A DNA stretch of 61,197 bases, from positions 1-61,197 of the forward strand of contig CDMY01000514.1 in NCBI GenBank assembly GCA_001179505.1, in the 5' to 3' direction. Made by a program: the position numbers and the translations under genes. Position 1 is the stretch's first letter. Each line of letters begins with the position of its first letter. Of the stretch, positions 23,801 to 35,527 are shown in pieces. The notes under the pieces were generated by a model. The model was not told the origin of the DNA. It worked only from the letters and a program-made list of their open reading frames with translations, and ran no database searches. This DNA comes from Vitrella brassicaformis. Taxonomy: Eukaryota > Sar > Vitrellaceae.

Positions 23801-26625
23801 GTGGGTGTGCTGATGGCTTCTGGCAGTATGTACGTGACAAGACCGGTCAGACAGGGGGGCACAGTCGCAGTGGGGTCCGTTTCCACCGTATACTGGGCCT
23901 CTGGCCAACAGACAGAGACCCACACAGCTGTACGTGTAGACGTGTAGAAGTGTACACTGGTGTCACGCACTAACCAGGGATGATTTTCTGCGCAAAGTAG
24001 TTGGCCCATTCGTGGCACTGGCGCAGCGACATGCTGCTGCTCAGCTGGCTGGTGTGGGGCAGCAGGTCCAGGGAGGGAGGGCACAACGGGCGAGCGCGAT
24101 CCAACAAATGACGGCACAGACCCTGGATACACGAAACACCTGCTGGCGGTTTTTCTCTTTCTCTTTCTCTCTCTCTCTCACGTGTTGTTGGCTTACGGTG
24201 TCTCCCTTGTATAGGCACAGTGTGGCCGCTTTGATGAGTGGCTTGTAGGCCACGGGTGAGCGGCGAAGCCCATCGCACAACCGATCCAAACAGGCGCGTC
24301 GGTGATCCATCCTGCAACAATGCATTCACTCAGCAATTCAACAATAGACAGATAGGCCACCTGCGCATCCATCCCCACCCAGCGACTCACTGCTGCATTC
24401 TGGCGCACAGGTAGACGAGCTCGGTGCCGCCTCCCGCGCCATCCAGCCAGCCCTCCATGTCTCCATCACAGCTCATCCCATACACGCAGGCCAACTCGAT
24501 GTACCACCCCGCCTTGTCCGCACTCTCTGCCCTCTCCTTGTTGGCCAACACGTGCTGGAACCTGACCAGGGCCTCCCTATACTGCCTCGTCTGGTAGAGA
24601 TATATGCCAATGAGAAATATCACAAACAGTGCCGGAGGGTGGTCCTCAAATGCGGTCTGGAGGAGCGTCTGGGCTTGGCTGAGCAGATGGGGGGTGGGAG
24701 GGGTGGTTGACGGTGAGGGGTACAGGTCATAGAGAGCAGCGATCTGCACGACAGACAGACAGGCAGAAAGGGGAGACATTTAAGTGTGAAGGATATGTGC
24801 ACATTGGTGTCCCTGCCAACACGCACCCGAAGGTACTGGTCTGCGATCATGGTGATGGTGTGTGTGTCGGGCCGCAGCTGCTGGGCGACGTGCAGGTGCG
24901 TGGCGGCATCCTCCAGCCGACCCGACAAACGCCACAAATCAGCTGGCCCACATACATTCGCAGCCGTTCAGCCCATCCCGGTTCCGTACACACGTGAATA
25001 TGCGTACCTGCTCTCACGAGCAGTTGCACTTTCTCAGGCGACTCACCGCTGGACACAAACTGACCGTGAGAAGGACAGGGGAATACAGACAGCCCGCCAC
25101 GGGCTGTTTTCCATCGTGCGTACCTGCCGAATGTCATGGCCGTCGAATCCGTAGTCGTGTCTGAGGATGTACTCGAGCTCCTCTCGTGCCTTGCGATACC
25201 GATGCAGATGCAGCAAATACTTGTCTGAAAAAATGGAACAAACACACAGGGAAACAAAGGTGCCAGAGAACTTATCCGTGTGCGCTCACGTCTGATCCCA
25301 ATCGCTTCTCGATACACGGCTGATGTAATGAATCCATGCAAAGGAGAGAGATCACGTTTGGCCACCCATCGGCGCCACAAGCAGTCGAGTGCCAAACTGC
25401 GCGTACCTCTGTCTCTGCCTCTCCAATCGTGGTCTTTGCGAATACACTCCACAATATGCCGCGTGTGGTGAGCCGCCTCGGGCACGCTGGCCACCAAATC
25501 CTACAACGCACACAACAGATGACAACAGAATCGATGGAACCATGGCTGCCTTCCCTGCCCCCTCTCTGCTCACTTACGTATGCGAAAACGAGTGACTTGT
25601 GTGCACTGATCCGGGCGTCGGCTTTGTCTTGCTGGTCGAGGTCACTGCGAGTGTCGCACAGCTCGAGCACCTTGAGTGCCTGTTGAATGGCCTCCTGGGG
25701 CCTCATCGGCTCCACATTCAGCAGCAGCTCGGCCAGCAACTTGTACGGCAGCGGCTCCGTCGGGAAATCCACAGCAGCCTGTTCGCACACCTTGACCGCT
25801 CTGCCATTGGACAGAGAATACCGACTGATGTCTCATTGTGTTCTGTTTTCGTCCTCACTTGTCTGTTTGTTCCGTTCGCCTGAGGCAGTAGACGTACATC
25901 TTGACGGTCTCCAAATCTGTCCGCCCACACTAACAGAGCGGAATCACACAGCACGACAGAATCATAGCGCACCATATTCAGCTTTGATCAGCTTGTCTTA
26001 CATATTTCCAGGCCTGTTCGAAGCACTGTGTGGCGCTCGGCCACTGCCCCAGCTGGCCGTTGCAGAAACCGCGATTGTGGAGGGCACTGATGTAGTCGTC
26101 GCCCGAGAGTGCCGTCTGGTGACGAAGCACTTCTGTGTACAGTCGGACGGCCTCAGCGAAGTGCCCTTTGTTCATGGCCGTCATGGCTTGGTGGAGAAGG
26201 GATGCCAGGGGAGAAGCAGGGCCCGGGGAGGACCGCCACTGGCTGCCTGCACGGTAGACACGCGAGAGACCGGGACATACATGCACAGACAAAGATATGC
26301 ACACTAACTCTCATATGCATACGCATGTACCTCTCTGGGTGATCTGCATCGCCGGCTGATGCACATGTTGCATGTACACCGCCGCACTCTGGGGAAATGC
26401 CGAAACGGGCACAACCGAATGGCCGGATGCACTCACCCGCTGGCCTGTTGGGAGAGGGCCGTTTTGGTTGACGTAGCTGGTTCTGGACACGTCAGCAGAA
26501 TGACGTGAGGGGATCCTGCCTGCGTCTGGGGGAGGGGTGGGGTGCATGACTAGTCGGGGCGTCCATTCTTCCTCGCGTTGCCGAGGGGCATATGCGGCCA
26601 CGGGAGAGGACTGCTCATTCCCCAT
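18238..26625 (-). CDS. large TPR-repeat protein with Pro/Gln-rich and coiled-coil regions
   Basis: A long series of minus-strand exon frames runs from an ATG at 26625 (MGNEQSS) to TAG at 18238-18240. Helical-repeat segments of TPR type recur, for example HFAEAVRLYTEVLRHQ (26.1 kb), REALVRFQHVLANKE (24.5 kb), GRYKEAEELFLSILPDL (22.4 kb) and DRQKAMERYSQLSPPL (21.3 kb). A Pro/Ala-rich region and a highly charged Glu/Arg/Gln coiled coil lie at about 22.95-23.6 kb. The C-terminus (18.2-19.4 kb) is Pro/Gln/Ala-rich and ends GGTFKRVRPRGPIKAT. The start MGNEQSS fits an N-myristoylation site (MGxxxS). I did not solve every junction, so two adjacent genes cannot be excluded. TPR proteins are scaffolds; CTR9, BBS, IFT and SSN6 types were considered without a decisive match. 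Confidence 0.7.
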
Positions 26626-26727
26626 GAGGGCCCGTGCAGTGACGCCGACGGGAAAGAAAACGCCTCGGGAATCTTTCAAGATCGCAGCCCCCACGTGGCC
26701 CCCGTCTCGCGAGAGAATTTGAGGCCG
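26626..26727. promoter_or_regulatory. short intergenic region of divergent TPR and channel genes
   Basis: Only about 102 bp separate the proposed start codons on opposite strands (26625 minus, 26728 plus). Open frames overlap in this interval on both strands, so one of the starts could lie further upstream and the two 5' ends might overlap. Confidence 0.4.
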
Positions 26728-29700
26728 ATGGAAAACCCGCAGTCTCCTCACTATTCGCAGACATCCTGGGGAGTGGACTCGAGTTTTTCACCGCAGCATG
26801 TGGAGAGTCTTCGGTCTCCTCGCTATTCCCCAAGAAGAACGATTGCGAGTGTTGTTCCCGAGGAGTCCGTGCCACTGGCAGGCCTGGCTGACGGAGAGAC
26901 TTCTCAGGGGGTAACAAAAGTAAGGATTGCGTGAGTGTGCATGTGTGTGTCATGGCGGAGCGACGGACCGGCTTGCCTCTGTCTGTTCGTCTGTTCAGCC
27001 TGTGGCGAGCACCCCGTCAGAGTCACGCCCCGACTCCGATGTTGTCCGTGTCCATGATGCTGAGATGGGAGAAGTCGGCTCCGAGATGGCAGGCCCACCA
27101 GAGCCGCATCCCGCGCAACAACCTGTGGACGTTGCTGGGGAATCAGATATTGAAGAGACCTCGAGGGTAGGCAGAAACTAGAAGACATATGGTGCACATA
27201 AGTAGTCGTCTGTTCTGTTTCAGCCTGCATCGGCCGGGCCTCCTTCCCCCGATGCAGGCACAATTGATGACGAAAGGAGGCTATGGACAAAGGTCCAGGA
27301 GTACTTAGCAAACACAGATGACGAGGGACGTCTGCAGCCCGATATGGTTGCAGTCGAGGAAGTATTGGAAGCCGGTGGCGAACCAGGGGTAATCCATTGA
27401 ATTATGTCCATCCTCTGTCATCAGCCCTCCCACTTTGTGTCATAGGGCATCGACGGGAAGACGCTGCTGCATTTGATCTGTGACGAACAATCCTGGACCG
27501 AAAAGGGGGAAGAGTGGCTTAAGTGGCTGGGAAAACAGGAGAGGCATTGAGGAAGAAGTCCTACAATGACGGTTTCACGCCACTTGAAGCAGCTCTGGGA
27601 GGCGACGAGGCATTCGCCGCAATCAACGTGCTGACCAAGAAAGGCGCCGTCGAATTGTTGGAGGAAGGCAGCGTCAACCCTGCTGGTAAGGGGCTGAAAA
27701 CTGAGCTTCTTGTATCTGTTTGTTGACTCCTTGGCTCCTTCAGCAACCAAGAAGTCCATCAAGGAAGCCGAAAAATTCTGCCGTACTAGCAGAGCCATCA
27801 TATCAGCCTGACACATCGGAGGCTGCCCAAATAGACGGAGCACATGCGCAGAAGCGATTCAAGAATAGTTTGAAGCAGCGACTTGAGAAGCACCCGGAGA
27901 AAGGGCAGCTTACCCTCAAGTTTCTTGACGTGATGCTCTTGGCGTCACATGGCAAGAAAAACGACTTCAGCGATTTCCTGGAGCAGAATAGTCCGGCTTC
28001 AATCGCGGTAGGAGGGCCTCTGTCATGGAATTAAGACATGTTAAGAGCTGTATGCCTGGTTGATCAGGTCGAGGAGGTCTTTCTCCTTGATGAAACAACG
28101 GGTCTGTCACTGATGGACGTGCTTGGTCGGGTATATCCGACTGCATGGAAATGCCTTTTGGATACGCCGCTCTGGCAGGACAAACTCGTTTCTCGGGTGA
28201 GTGCATCATTGACAATGAAGCCGCCGCATCATCCCATAGCATCATCGCTCAATACCATACCATTATTTAATGTCTAGGCCGACTCATACAGTACGAGTAC
28301 AGAAGCTCCCCTCGATCCGTTCATCTTCTATCTCCTTCAACCTGGACGGCTGTTCGAAAACGACAAAGCTCGACGAGCTCGGCTTGCACTCTTGGGAGAC
28401 ATCCTCGAGCGAATGCCAAAAGAGACATTGCTGGAGCTCAAGACTCCGAAGAAGCATGTAGTATATATGGCGGAGAAAATGAACTCGCTTTGAAGAAGTG
28501 CTTCTTTACGTGACACCTGTCCGAAACACGAAAGTGGTGGAGGCGACCAAACGTTATTGCACAAAGCTGTCGAAGTAAGCGATTTGCCTGTCGTATCCTA
28601 TCTGCTAGAGCTTCCACTCGGAGATGATACCATGAGGAAATTCATCACACAGCAGGACCAGGTCCGACATTGAAAAGAGGTAGACTCGCCCTAAGTGGTC
28701 CCCAAAAACGTTTTTTCCCGTTGACAGAAAGAACGTGTACCACTTCACTGCGCCCTGGACGTTAAATGGGTATCTGATGAGCAGCATGGTAAAGCTGACC
28801 GTCTGGCCATCATTGACAAGCTATTGGAGGCTCCAGGGGGGAGAGCTGCCTTGCAAATCCCAAGGAGGAAAGTGAGTTTACAGAGACTGACAAGAGAATA
28901 GGAGACAGCGTTCTTTTTTTGGCAGGGAGATAATCTACCCATCGAGGCATTTGTTTCCAAGGCAGAAGGCGTGGAGGAGCCTAAATGGCCGCGCCTCAGA
29001 CAAATCTTGTTTCCCATCCTCAAGCGGCTTACAGACAGCAAGGAAGGCAAAAGAGCATTTCTCAGCCGCCGGACGGAAACACAGGCACCCGAGACACTTG
29101 TGGTACTCGTAACTTGTCTGAGTACTTGGTACGCTGCCGAAACTTCTGTTGCACCTCGCAGACACTGCTGAAAATTGTTGCGGACAAGGCTTCACCAGAA
29201 GAGGAAGGCTATGTGCTGATCGGCCGTCTCCTCGAAATGTTCTACGTGGCGCTAAGAGAGGTTAGGAAGCCAACGAACTCTATCCCCTTTTTCTAGGTCT
29301 CTGTCTATAACAGGACACAGGAATCCCACAAGCCCATCAAATCGACGTGCTGGACGAAAGAGACATCATGAAAAATTTCCAAGATGGCGTATGCCGTCTG
29401 GTGCTAGAGGCAAACAAGCGCCTCTTCAAAAAGCGCAGGAGAAAGACTGTCGAAAGCAGAGCCGCATTTCTCCATACCTTGGGGAGCCTGCTCTGCCATC
29501 CGTCAATTCGGACCATCCGTCGAGAAGTGTTATCTTTCGTGGTCGAGAAACGGGTACGTATAGCCAGAGCCAGAGTCGCTCTGTTTGCGACTGTTCTCTG
29601 TTTTGTTACCATTTCGCCACATCTACAGATATTGGAAGACACCGACGTGCACAAGGACCGGAAGGAAACACTGTTCCGCAACATGTTGACGGTGCGAGCC

Positions 29701-32700
29701 AGGAGAGGAGCAGAGGTTTTCGACGCAGCCTTCGAGCTCCTCCACGCGTTTAATCCGACTGTGCCAATCCTGCCGCTCACTGTCGCCTTTGTGCAATATG
29801 TCAGCAAATTCAAGCTCATTCACCATTGTCACAGAGGTGCTTACATTTCTGGCAGGTGCTTCACGAGCTCTCAGTGGCATTCCTGTCTGAGCACTACCAA
29901 GCCGTGAGGGCGTTTCTGAAAGGCCAAATCGTTTCAAGCAGGACACCGATCAGTCTCTGCTTTGAGGTCGCGACAGTCGTCAAGAAGCGCTTTAAGGAGG
30001 AGAGGGACTCGCTGTCGGATGAGCTTGGCGAGCTCTTAGAATGGATAAAGGTCAGTTTCCAGTTGAAGGTGAGACCTTGGATCCTGTTCCTTGCGCTTCA
30101 GAGATGCACGGCGCATTATTTGCAAGATGTGGACGAGTGAGAGTGCCCACTATCTTGCGTGTGATGTAGCCTGTCGGCTTTTGCACTTGTCGCTCTTGCA
30201 GGCACACGCTGTGGAAAATGCTTGCACCACTCTTTACGGTGAAAGAGACTCAGGCCCTTAATCAGGCCCTTAAGGGCCTGCCGGAGCCGTCTGTGCCATC
30301 AAATGGCCTTCGTGGCTGCCTCCCCAACTCCCTTTGCTCATGTCTGCTTCCAAGTCGGATCCACACCGGAAGTCTCAAGAAGTGGCACGCAGTGCTTACT
30401 GACCCACAAATTCGGACGTCTCTTGGCTACACGAAGGCTTTCCTCGATGCACACGTCTCCCACTATGACCTTCAGACGTTCCTGGTACGGTCAGATGGGA
30501 GAATGTGTGCCACCATCACGATGTCTGCCACTTCGTTGTAGGCCATGCTTCGTTTTCCTCGATGCACACGTCTCCCACTATGACCTTCAGACGTTCCTGG
30601 TACGGTCAGATGGGAGAATGTGTGCCACCATCACGATGTCTGCCACTTCGTTGTAGGCCATGCTTCGAATCGTAGGGAAGGATACGAACAGTCCAGGAGC
30701 CCTCGACTTACTCGTCCTTAGCTTCACCAGCGAAAGAAGGGAGGAGCGTCACTTGCTGCAGCTCACGGAGTCGCTGAATGCCCTCGACGTTGCTCTCTGT
30801 CCGAGCATCATCCGCCTAGCCAATGAACGGTGGAAAAAGGGCAATTGGAGCGACCTGTCGCTCCACGCGCTGACTCGAAATGCCCCTGCTTGGCGGTGGG
30901 CAGAGAGTCGCCCTGTTCAAGCAGCTTCACTGCTGTTTGCCCCTGCGACCATGTTTCTGCTACAATCCATGTCAATAGCCCTCATGTACGAATGCCACAC
31001 ATTTCATCATGTGCGATTTGTTATTGCGGGTATGATTGACTGTCCCAGGAGCGGTTTGGCATTCGGGGGCGCGGCAGACAGCAGCGATGCACGAGAGCCA
31101 CGATCTTTCCTCAAAGTTCCCGTCTTTTGGCCTTTATTTTTGATGACAATAGGGCTAGTGGTGCAAGAAGTGAAGCAGGTAAAAAATGCTGAGAAAAGGC
31201 GACGTCATTCCCTTCTCAATTCTTTTTCATCATCCGAATGCCTGGCAGATGGCTCGCTTTCCTATTTGTTGGGACTTGTAGCGGTATCTCTTCAATCCTT
31301 GGTCAGCTGTCTCCGTGTGCTCTTCATCACGTGTACAAGACGCTTCGATGGATGGCTCGATCGCCCGTCTGCAGGAACATCCTGGATTTCGCAACTTGCG
31401 TTTTGGGCATCGTCTTTGTCTTTTTTTCATTCGACCGTGGCGACAGACAGCCGGTCCCGCAGCTGTTGACGCTAATCGGACTGACAACCGCTCTGCGCCT
31501 ACTGCAGTCTGCGACATTGTTCAGGCCCATAGGGCCGCTCGTCCTGTAAGTCAACCATCGCTGAACAATGAAAGCTGTGGCGATCCCTGTCTTCAGGACA
31601 GTGATTCAGATTATTCAGCGCGATGTGACGAGGTTTTTCCTTATCTACGGCCTGATCATCGTCACATTCGCCTTGGCATTGTGGGCCCTCGCTAGAGACG
31701 AAATGCCACAACCGTTTGGCACTTTCGACGTCGCGTGTTTGACGCTCTTCTACGTGTCCGGTATTGAACAAGAGCGACGTTCTCCTGTCGAAGTAGGGCT
31801 GTACGGCTGCCCGTGTGTATGGCTGCCCGTGTCCACTCTTTGTAGTCGGGGATTTCCGAGGGGTCGTGGACACTGCCTTTGACGAGGATCTGGTGCTGGT
31901 AGGGGTCCTTGTTATCGTCTTCGTCATCGTATCATTCATCATCGCGGTACATGAGACCAAGAGCAACAATCTCTTCATGGAAAAAACTCTGTATTGGATT
32001 GATCCCTGTTGCAGCTCAACCTGCTCATTGCACTGTTCACGACAACCTTTTCCACCATTCTTGAGACTAGCAAAGCCCAATACGAGCAGCTACGCATCAA
32101 AGTGCTCAACGAGTATTCATATTCATACATCTGCACCGAGCTCCCCATCCCGCTCAACTTTTTACCCGGTACACACTCGTCAACAAGACATTTGGAGGAT
32201 AATTCTGACGTTCCTGTGTAAGTAATCGATGATGCAGGACTGCTTCCCTGCCTGATGCTGTCCCGCTACATCCAAGGCCGCGTGGCAAAGCAAGTCGAGC
32301 ACCTCTCAAACCCACAGGCCCCCAAGAAGCATGAGAGCGTTCAACTCGTATGGGCTGCCTATGCGTATTGGGTCATATTTGGTCTTATCTTTTTATCTTA
32401 CCTGCTCCTTTTTGGGGCTGTGTGGATGTTGTCTTGGGTGCCAAGGCTGCTGAGACTCCTTCTCTTCTATGCGAATCCACCGAATTGGAGACGCTGCTGT
32501 GAGAGACACTGCGAGGAAGGAAATCAGGACAAGCCGACTGATGAGGCATCAAGGGTCGACAAGCATAAGGACGATACCGCGCGAAATAAATTATCATGGG
32601 CGACGTTCTCAAAGGCATGCAGCTGCTCGAAAAATTGTCCGGGTTTTTGTCTCATTTCACGACAAGTTGCGACTCTTGTGCTACGAGTGAGCTATTTGGG

Positions 32701-33166
32701 CGGGGGGGCAGCGGGGGAGGGGCACAGGTGACTTGAAGCTGATTTATGTGGATGTCAGGAATGTCTTCCCAAGGTGGATCGTCTATCGCTTGAAGATGCA
32801 ACAGAAATGGTCAGGAGCAAAATCCTGAGCAGCTACGCAATTCCCGATAAGGCGGCAGCAGGAGACACGAAGGTATTTCACGGTGTCATTTTTGGCTCTT
32901 CTGATAGCTATGCACTGTGCAGACAATGAACACACCGTATGTTCATCCCCGATTCGATGTATTGGGTGCCGAGATGCCCGAGTCCCTCGAGGTGCTTCTG
33001 AATAAGAGCATCTGGGATCAGGCCGACCATCAGACCGCGACCATGGGCGACATCTCCAAAGGTAAGAACCATAAATGAAGCTCAATGCAATTCCTTACGA
33101 GACCCGCTTACAGGCTTGCGTGAGCTGCGCGAGAGGATTGAAGCGGTCGAAAGAAAGAAGAAATGA
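26728..33166 (+). CDS. TRP/ion-channel-like membrane protein with long cytosolic N-terminus
   Basis: Successive plus-strand exon frames begin MENPQSPHYSQTSW at 26728 and end ...IEAVERKKK at a TGA (33164-33166). After a low-complexity Ser/Pro/Glu lead, ankyrin-like segments occur (GKTLLHLICDEQSW near 27.45 kb; GFTPLEAALGGDEAFAA near 27.57 kb). A long helical region follows. The C-terminal third is hydrophobic: LLFAPATMFLLQSMSIALMY (30.9 kb), VPVFWPLFLMTIGLVV (31.1 kb), FATCVLGIVFVFF (31.4 kb), FFLIYGLIIVTFALALWALA (31.65 kb), a candidate S6 segment LNLLIALFTTTFSTI (32.0 kb) and a further hydrophobic segment (32.35-32.45 kb), then a cytosolic tail. NLLIA followed by a charged helix resembles the S6/TRP region of TRP-type cation channels, hence the call. 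Exon borders are only partly solved. A 115-bp tandem duplication at 30439-30667 complicates one junction. Confidence 0.6.
30439..30667 (+). repeat. 115-bp exact tandem duplication within channel gene
   Basis: Two adjacent copies with a period of 115 bp span these positions. Each copy contains the end of an exon (LDAHVSHYDLQTFL), its donor gtacgg, the whole short intron and the acceptor ttgtag with GCCATGCTTCG. Only the second acceptor leads into the downstream open frame. Confidence 0.9.
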
Positions 33167-33674
33167 GGAAGTGAGCGAGTGTGTCGTGGAGATTTAAGTA
33201 CCTTTGATCGCGCGTGTGAGCTGTGTGTTGAACTTGTATGTACTGTTGCGCTTCGTGAGACACGCTTACAAAATTCGTCGCGCACTTCAGCAGGCTCAGG
33301 AAGACACACGACCAAGCCAGCGACTAAGAGCCTACTACAGACAGCAGCAAGTGAAGTCAGGCTGAAGTCAGGCCGGTGACGCAAAGACACACAGACTCAG
33401 ATCCAACCATCTGCCAATCACGACGGCGTTGCATCAATCAATGTGGGCGTCGTTTTCGGAGGACCGCAATCGTTGCCCCACTGCCTCATGAGGTGTGAAC
33501 GGGGAGTGGTTTTCCATCGTCGTGTACGCTACTTTGTGTTCGCTCGCCATTGAGCGGCTGTTTTCCATACCGGAAAAGACGCCCGTCACAGTACGAGACA
33601 CTCGGGCAATTTTGTTTGTGTCAGGGTCCAATGATGATGTCTGTATGTGTGTGCATGTTCAAGTTGTGTCTCGT
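33167..33674. other. spacer left of assembly gap
   Basis: No confident gene. A short plus frame from 33495 (MNGEWFSIVVYATLCSLAIE) has one hydrophobic stretch and runs into the gap, so a partial gene is possible. Confidence 0.35.
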
Positions 33675-33974
33675 NNNNNNNNNNNNNNNNNNNNNNNNNN
33701 NNNNNNNNNNNNNNNNNNNNNNNNNNNNNNNNNNNNNNNNNNNNNNNNNNNNNNNNNNNNNNNNNNNNNNNNNNNNNNNNNNNNNNNNNNNNNNNNNNNN
33801 NNNNNNNNNNNNNNNNNNNNNNNNNNNNNNNNNNNNNNNNNNNNNNNNNNNNNNNNNNNNNNNNNNNNNNNNNNNNNNNNNNNNNNNNNNNNNNNNNNNN
33901 NNNNNNNNNNNNNNNNNNNNNNNNNNNNNNNNNNNNNNNNNNNNNNNNNNNNNNNNNNNNNNNNNNNNNNNNNN
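33675..33974. other. assembly gap (300 N)
   Basis: Exactly 300 unknown bases are written as N, which suggests a placeholder length. The right edge abuts a run of C followed by a run of T, a typical place for reads to end. Confidence 0.98.
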
Positions 33975-34275
33975 CCCCCCCCCCCCCCCCCCCTTTTTTT
34001 TGTGGGCGAGGGTTTTTGCCAGCAGCTTCGCCCTCCTCAAACCCAATGGAAAGCACACATGTGTCGGTGTCTAGAAAGGACAGGATGGTGATGTTCCATC
34101 GAGGATCTTCAGAAGTGTAAACTGCTTCATTTGATGTCCGCCTCAGCAGTGTTCTGACCCGTCAGGAAGCGGCAACCGCTGCATTCAGTTCTTCTATTAC
34201 CCATCCACCCTTCCCGCCGGTCTGCATGCTGCCCCCCCATGCCTGCCTCTCCCACACAAATGGGTTGGTGCGCAT
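33975..34275. other. spacer right of assembly gap
   Basis: After the homopolymer run the sequence is unremarkable up to the stop codon of the next minus-strand gene. Apparent open frames spanning the gap are artefacts of translating N. Confidence 0.5.
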
Positions 34276-35408
34276 TCACCATGTATGCACGAGGAATTTC
34301 CGGGTCTCATTTTGGTGAGCTTGGTCCTGCATATATTTCTCCACATCCTCCAGTGCGCTCTGGAAGGATTCCCCCTTCTTCTCCATCTTCTTGAAGTCGC
34401 CCTCCCTGTACACACCACACAGATACAGACACACGTGTACTTCCGTGCATGGCCACGAACTCTCAGCTGGAAGTGCCTCCCACCTGTAGTGTCTCAGGAA
34501 GAAGAAGGGCGCCACGATGGAGAAGGCCGGCAGCACGAAACTCAGCCGCGTGCCGTACTTGACCGCCGGCCCGATGATGTAGTCCATCGGGTGCTTGTGC
34601 AAGCGGGACTCGGCAATGTACCGCTTCCACCAAATCACGGACCACTCGGGATCCAATAGGTGGTCCCGAAACAGCCGCATCATCACCATCACGCCCCGCT
34701 TGCCCTTGCTGTACCCGCCGTAGAGAGCCCGGCCCACGGTGCTCTTGTTCACCATCCGAATATAGTACGGGATGGATGGCCGGTAGCACATGGCGGTCAA
34801 GCCGCCAGTGGCGGCTAAGCGCAGAAGGCGACTGGCGGGCGAGCGCATGATAGCGTCTATCTCCTCGTCAGTGCGGGGCCGGGTCTTGAATAGAAGGGGC
34901 GGCACGATGGACAGCACCACGTAAGTGGTGCCAGAAAGCATCAACCAGAGGCCTGAACAGCAAAAGATACAAGAACACACAAGGCGCACGGTCGTTATTG
35001 TCTGTTCTTCGCTGCCCTACCTGCTGCGAGGACGATCATTAGCGGACCTTTGTCCACCTGCTGCCTCTCCGCCCGCACAATGACTCCATCCAACCACTTG
35101 CCGCACCCCGTCATCCAATCCTCCCCAGGCTTCACCAATCCATCACTCTTCCCTTCACCCTTCCCTTTCGTCAGCCGAGTAATGATCTCCTTCACTTTCG
35201 TCTTTGCTTTGACAAGCAGAGCTTCGGGAGAGGAAGGGGCGAGAGGGAGGGGCGCGTCCGGCTCTGATCTGATGACGACGCGGGTGTTTGAGGGTCCGAA
35301 TGTGCTGCTCGTCGATGGGTTGTAGCGCGATGTTGCGAATGGCCGCGGCCATCGCGGCGCGACGGGGGATAGCCGGGCAGCACGGATGACGGCTGTGCGG
35401 CCCTGCAT
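34276..35408 (-). CDS. probable mitochondrial membrane protein, unknown family
   Basis: Three exons (35021-35408, 34484-34952, 34276-34405) join with GT-AG introns to 328 codons plus stop. The N-terminus MQGRTAVIRAARLSPVAPRW is rich in Arg, Ala, Ser and Pro without acidic residues, as in mitochondrial presequences. Hydrophobic segments include LIVLAAG-type residues at the first junction, then MLSGTTYVVLSIVPPLLF and LSFVLPAFSIVAPFFFLRHY. Between the last two lies a conserved-looking basic region (STVGRALYGGYSKGKRG). The C-terminus is a charged helix (DFKKMEKKGESFQSALEDV). I do not recognise a domain; an alveolate-specific inner-membrane subunit is one possibility, but this is inference. It is divergent from the PAN-domain gene, with start codons 119 bp apart. 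Confidence 0.75.
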
Positions 35409-35527
35409 TTCAAGGCTGGCGTGGCCTCAGTTTCACGCGATACCCGAAAGCAGCAACGGCATCGCAAACGACGCAAAGATATACAGCGCTTGTAGCACTT
35501 TCAGCTTCCTCCCCTTTCTTTCCTGCA

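Noticed and set aside
33495-34120. Open frames spanning the N gap
   Set aside because: Translation of N bases produced the apparent continuity.
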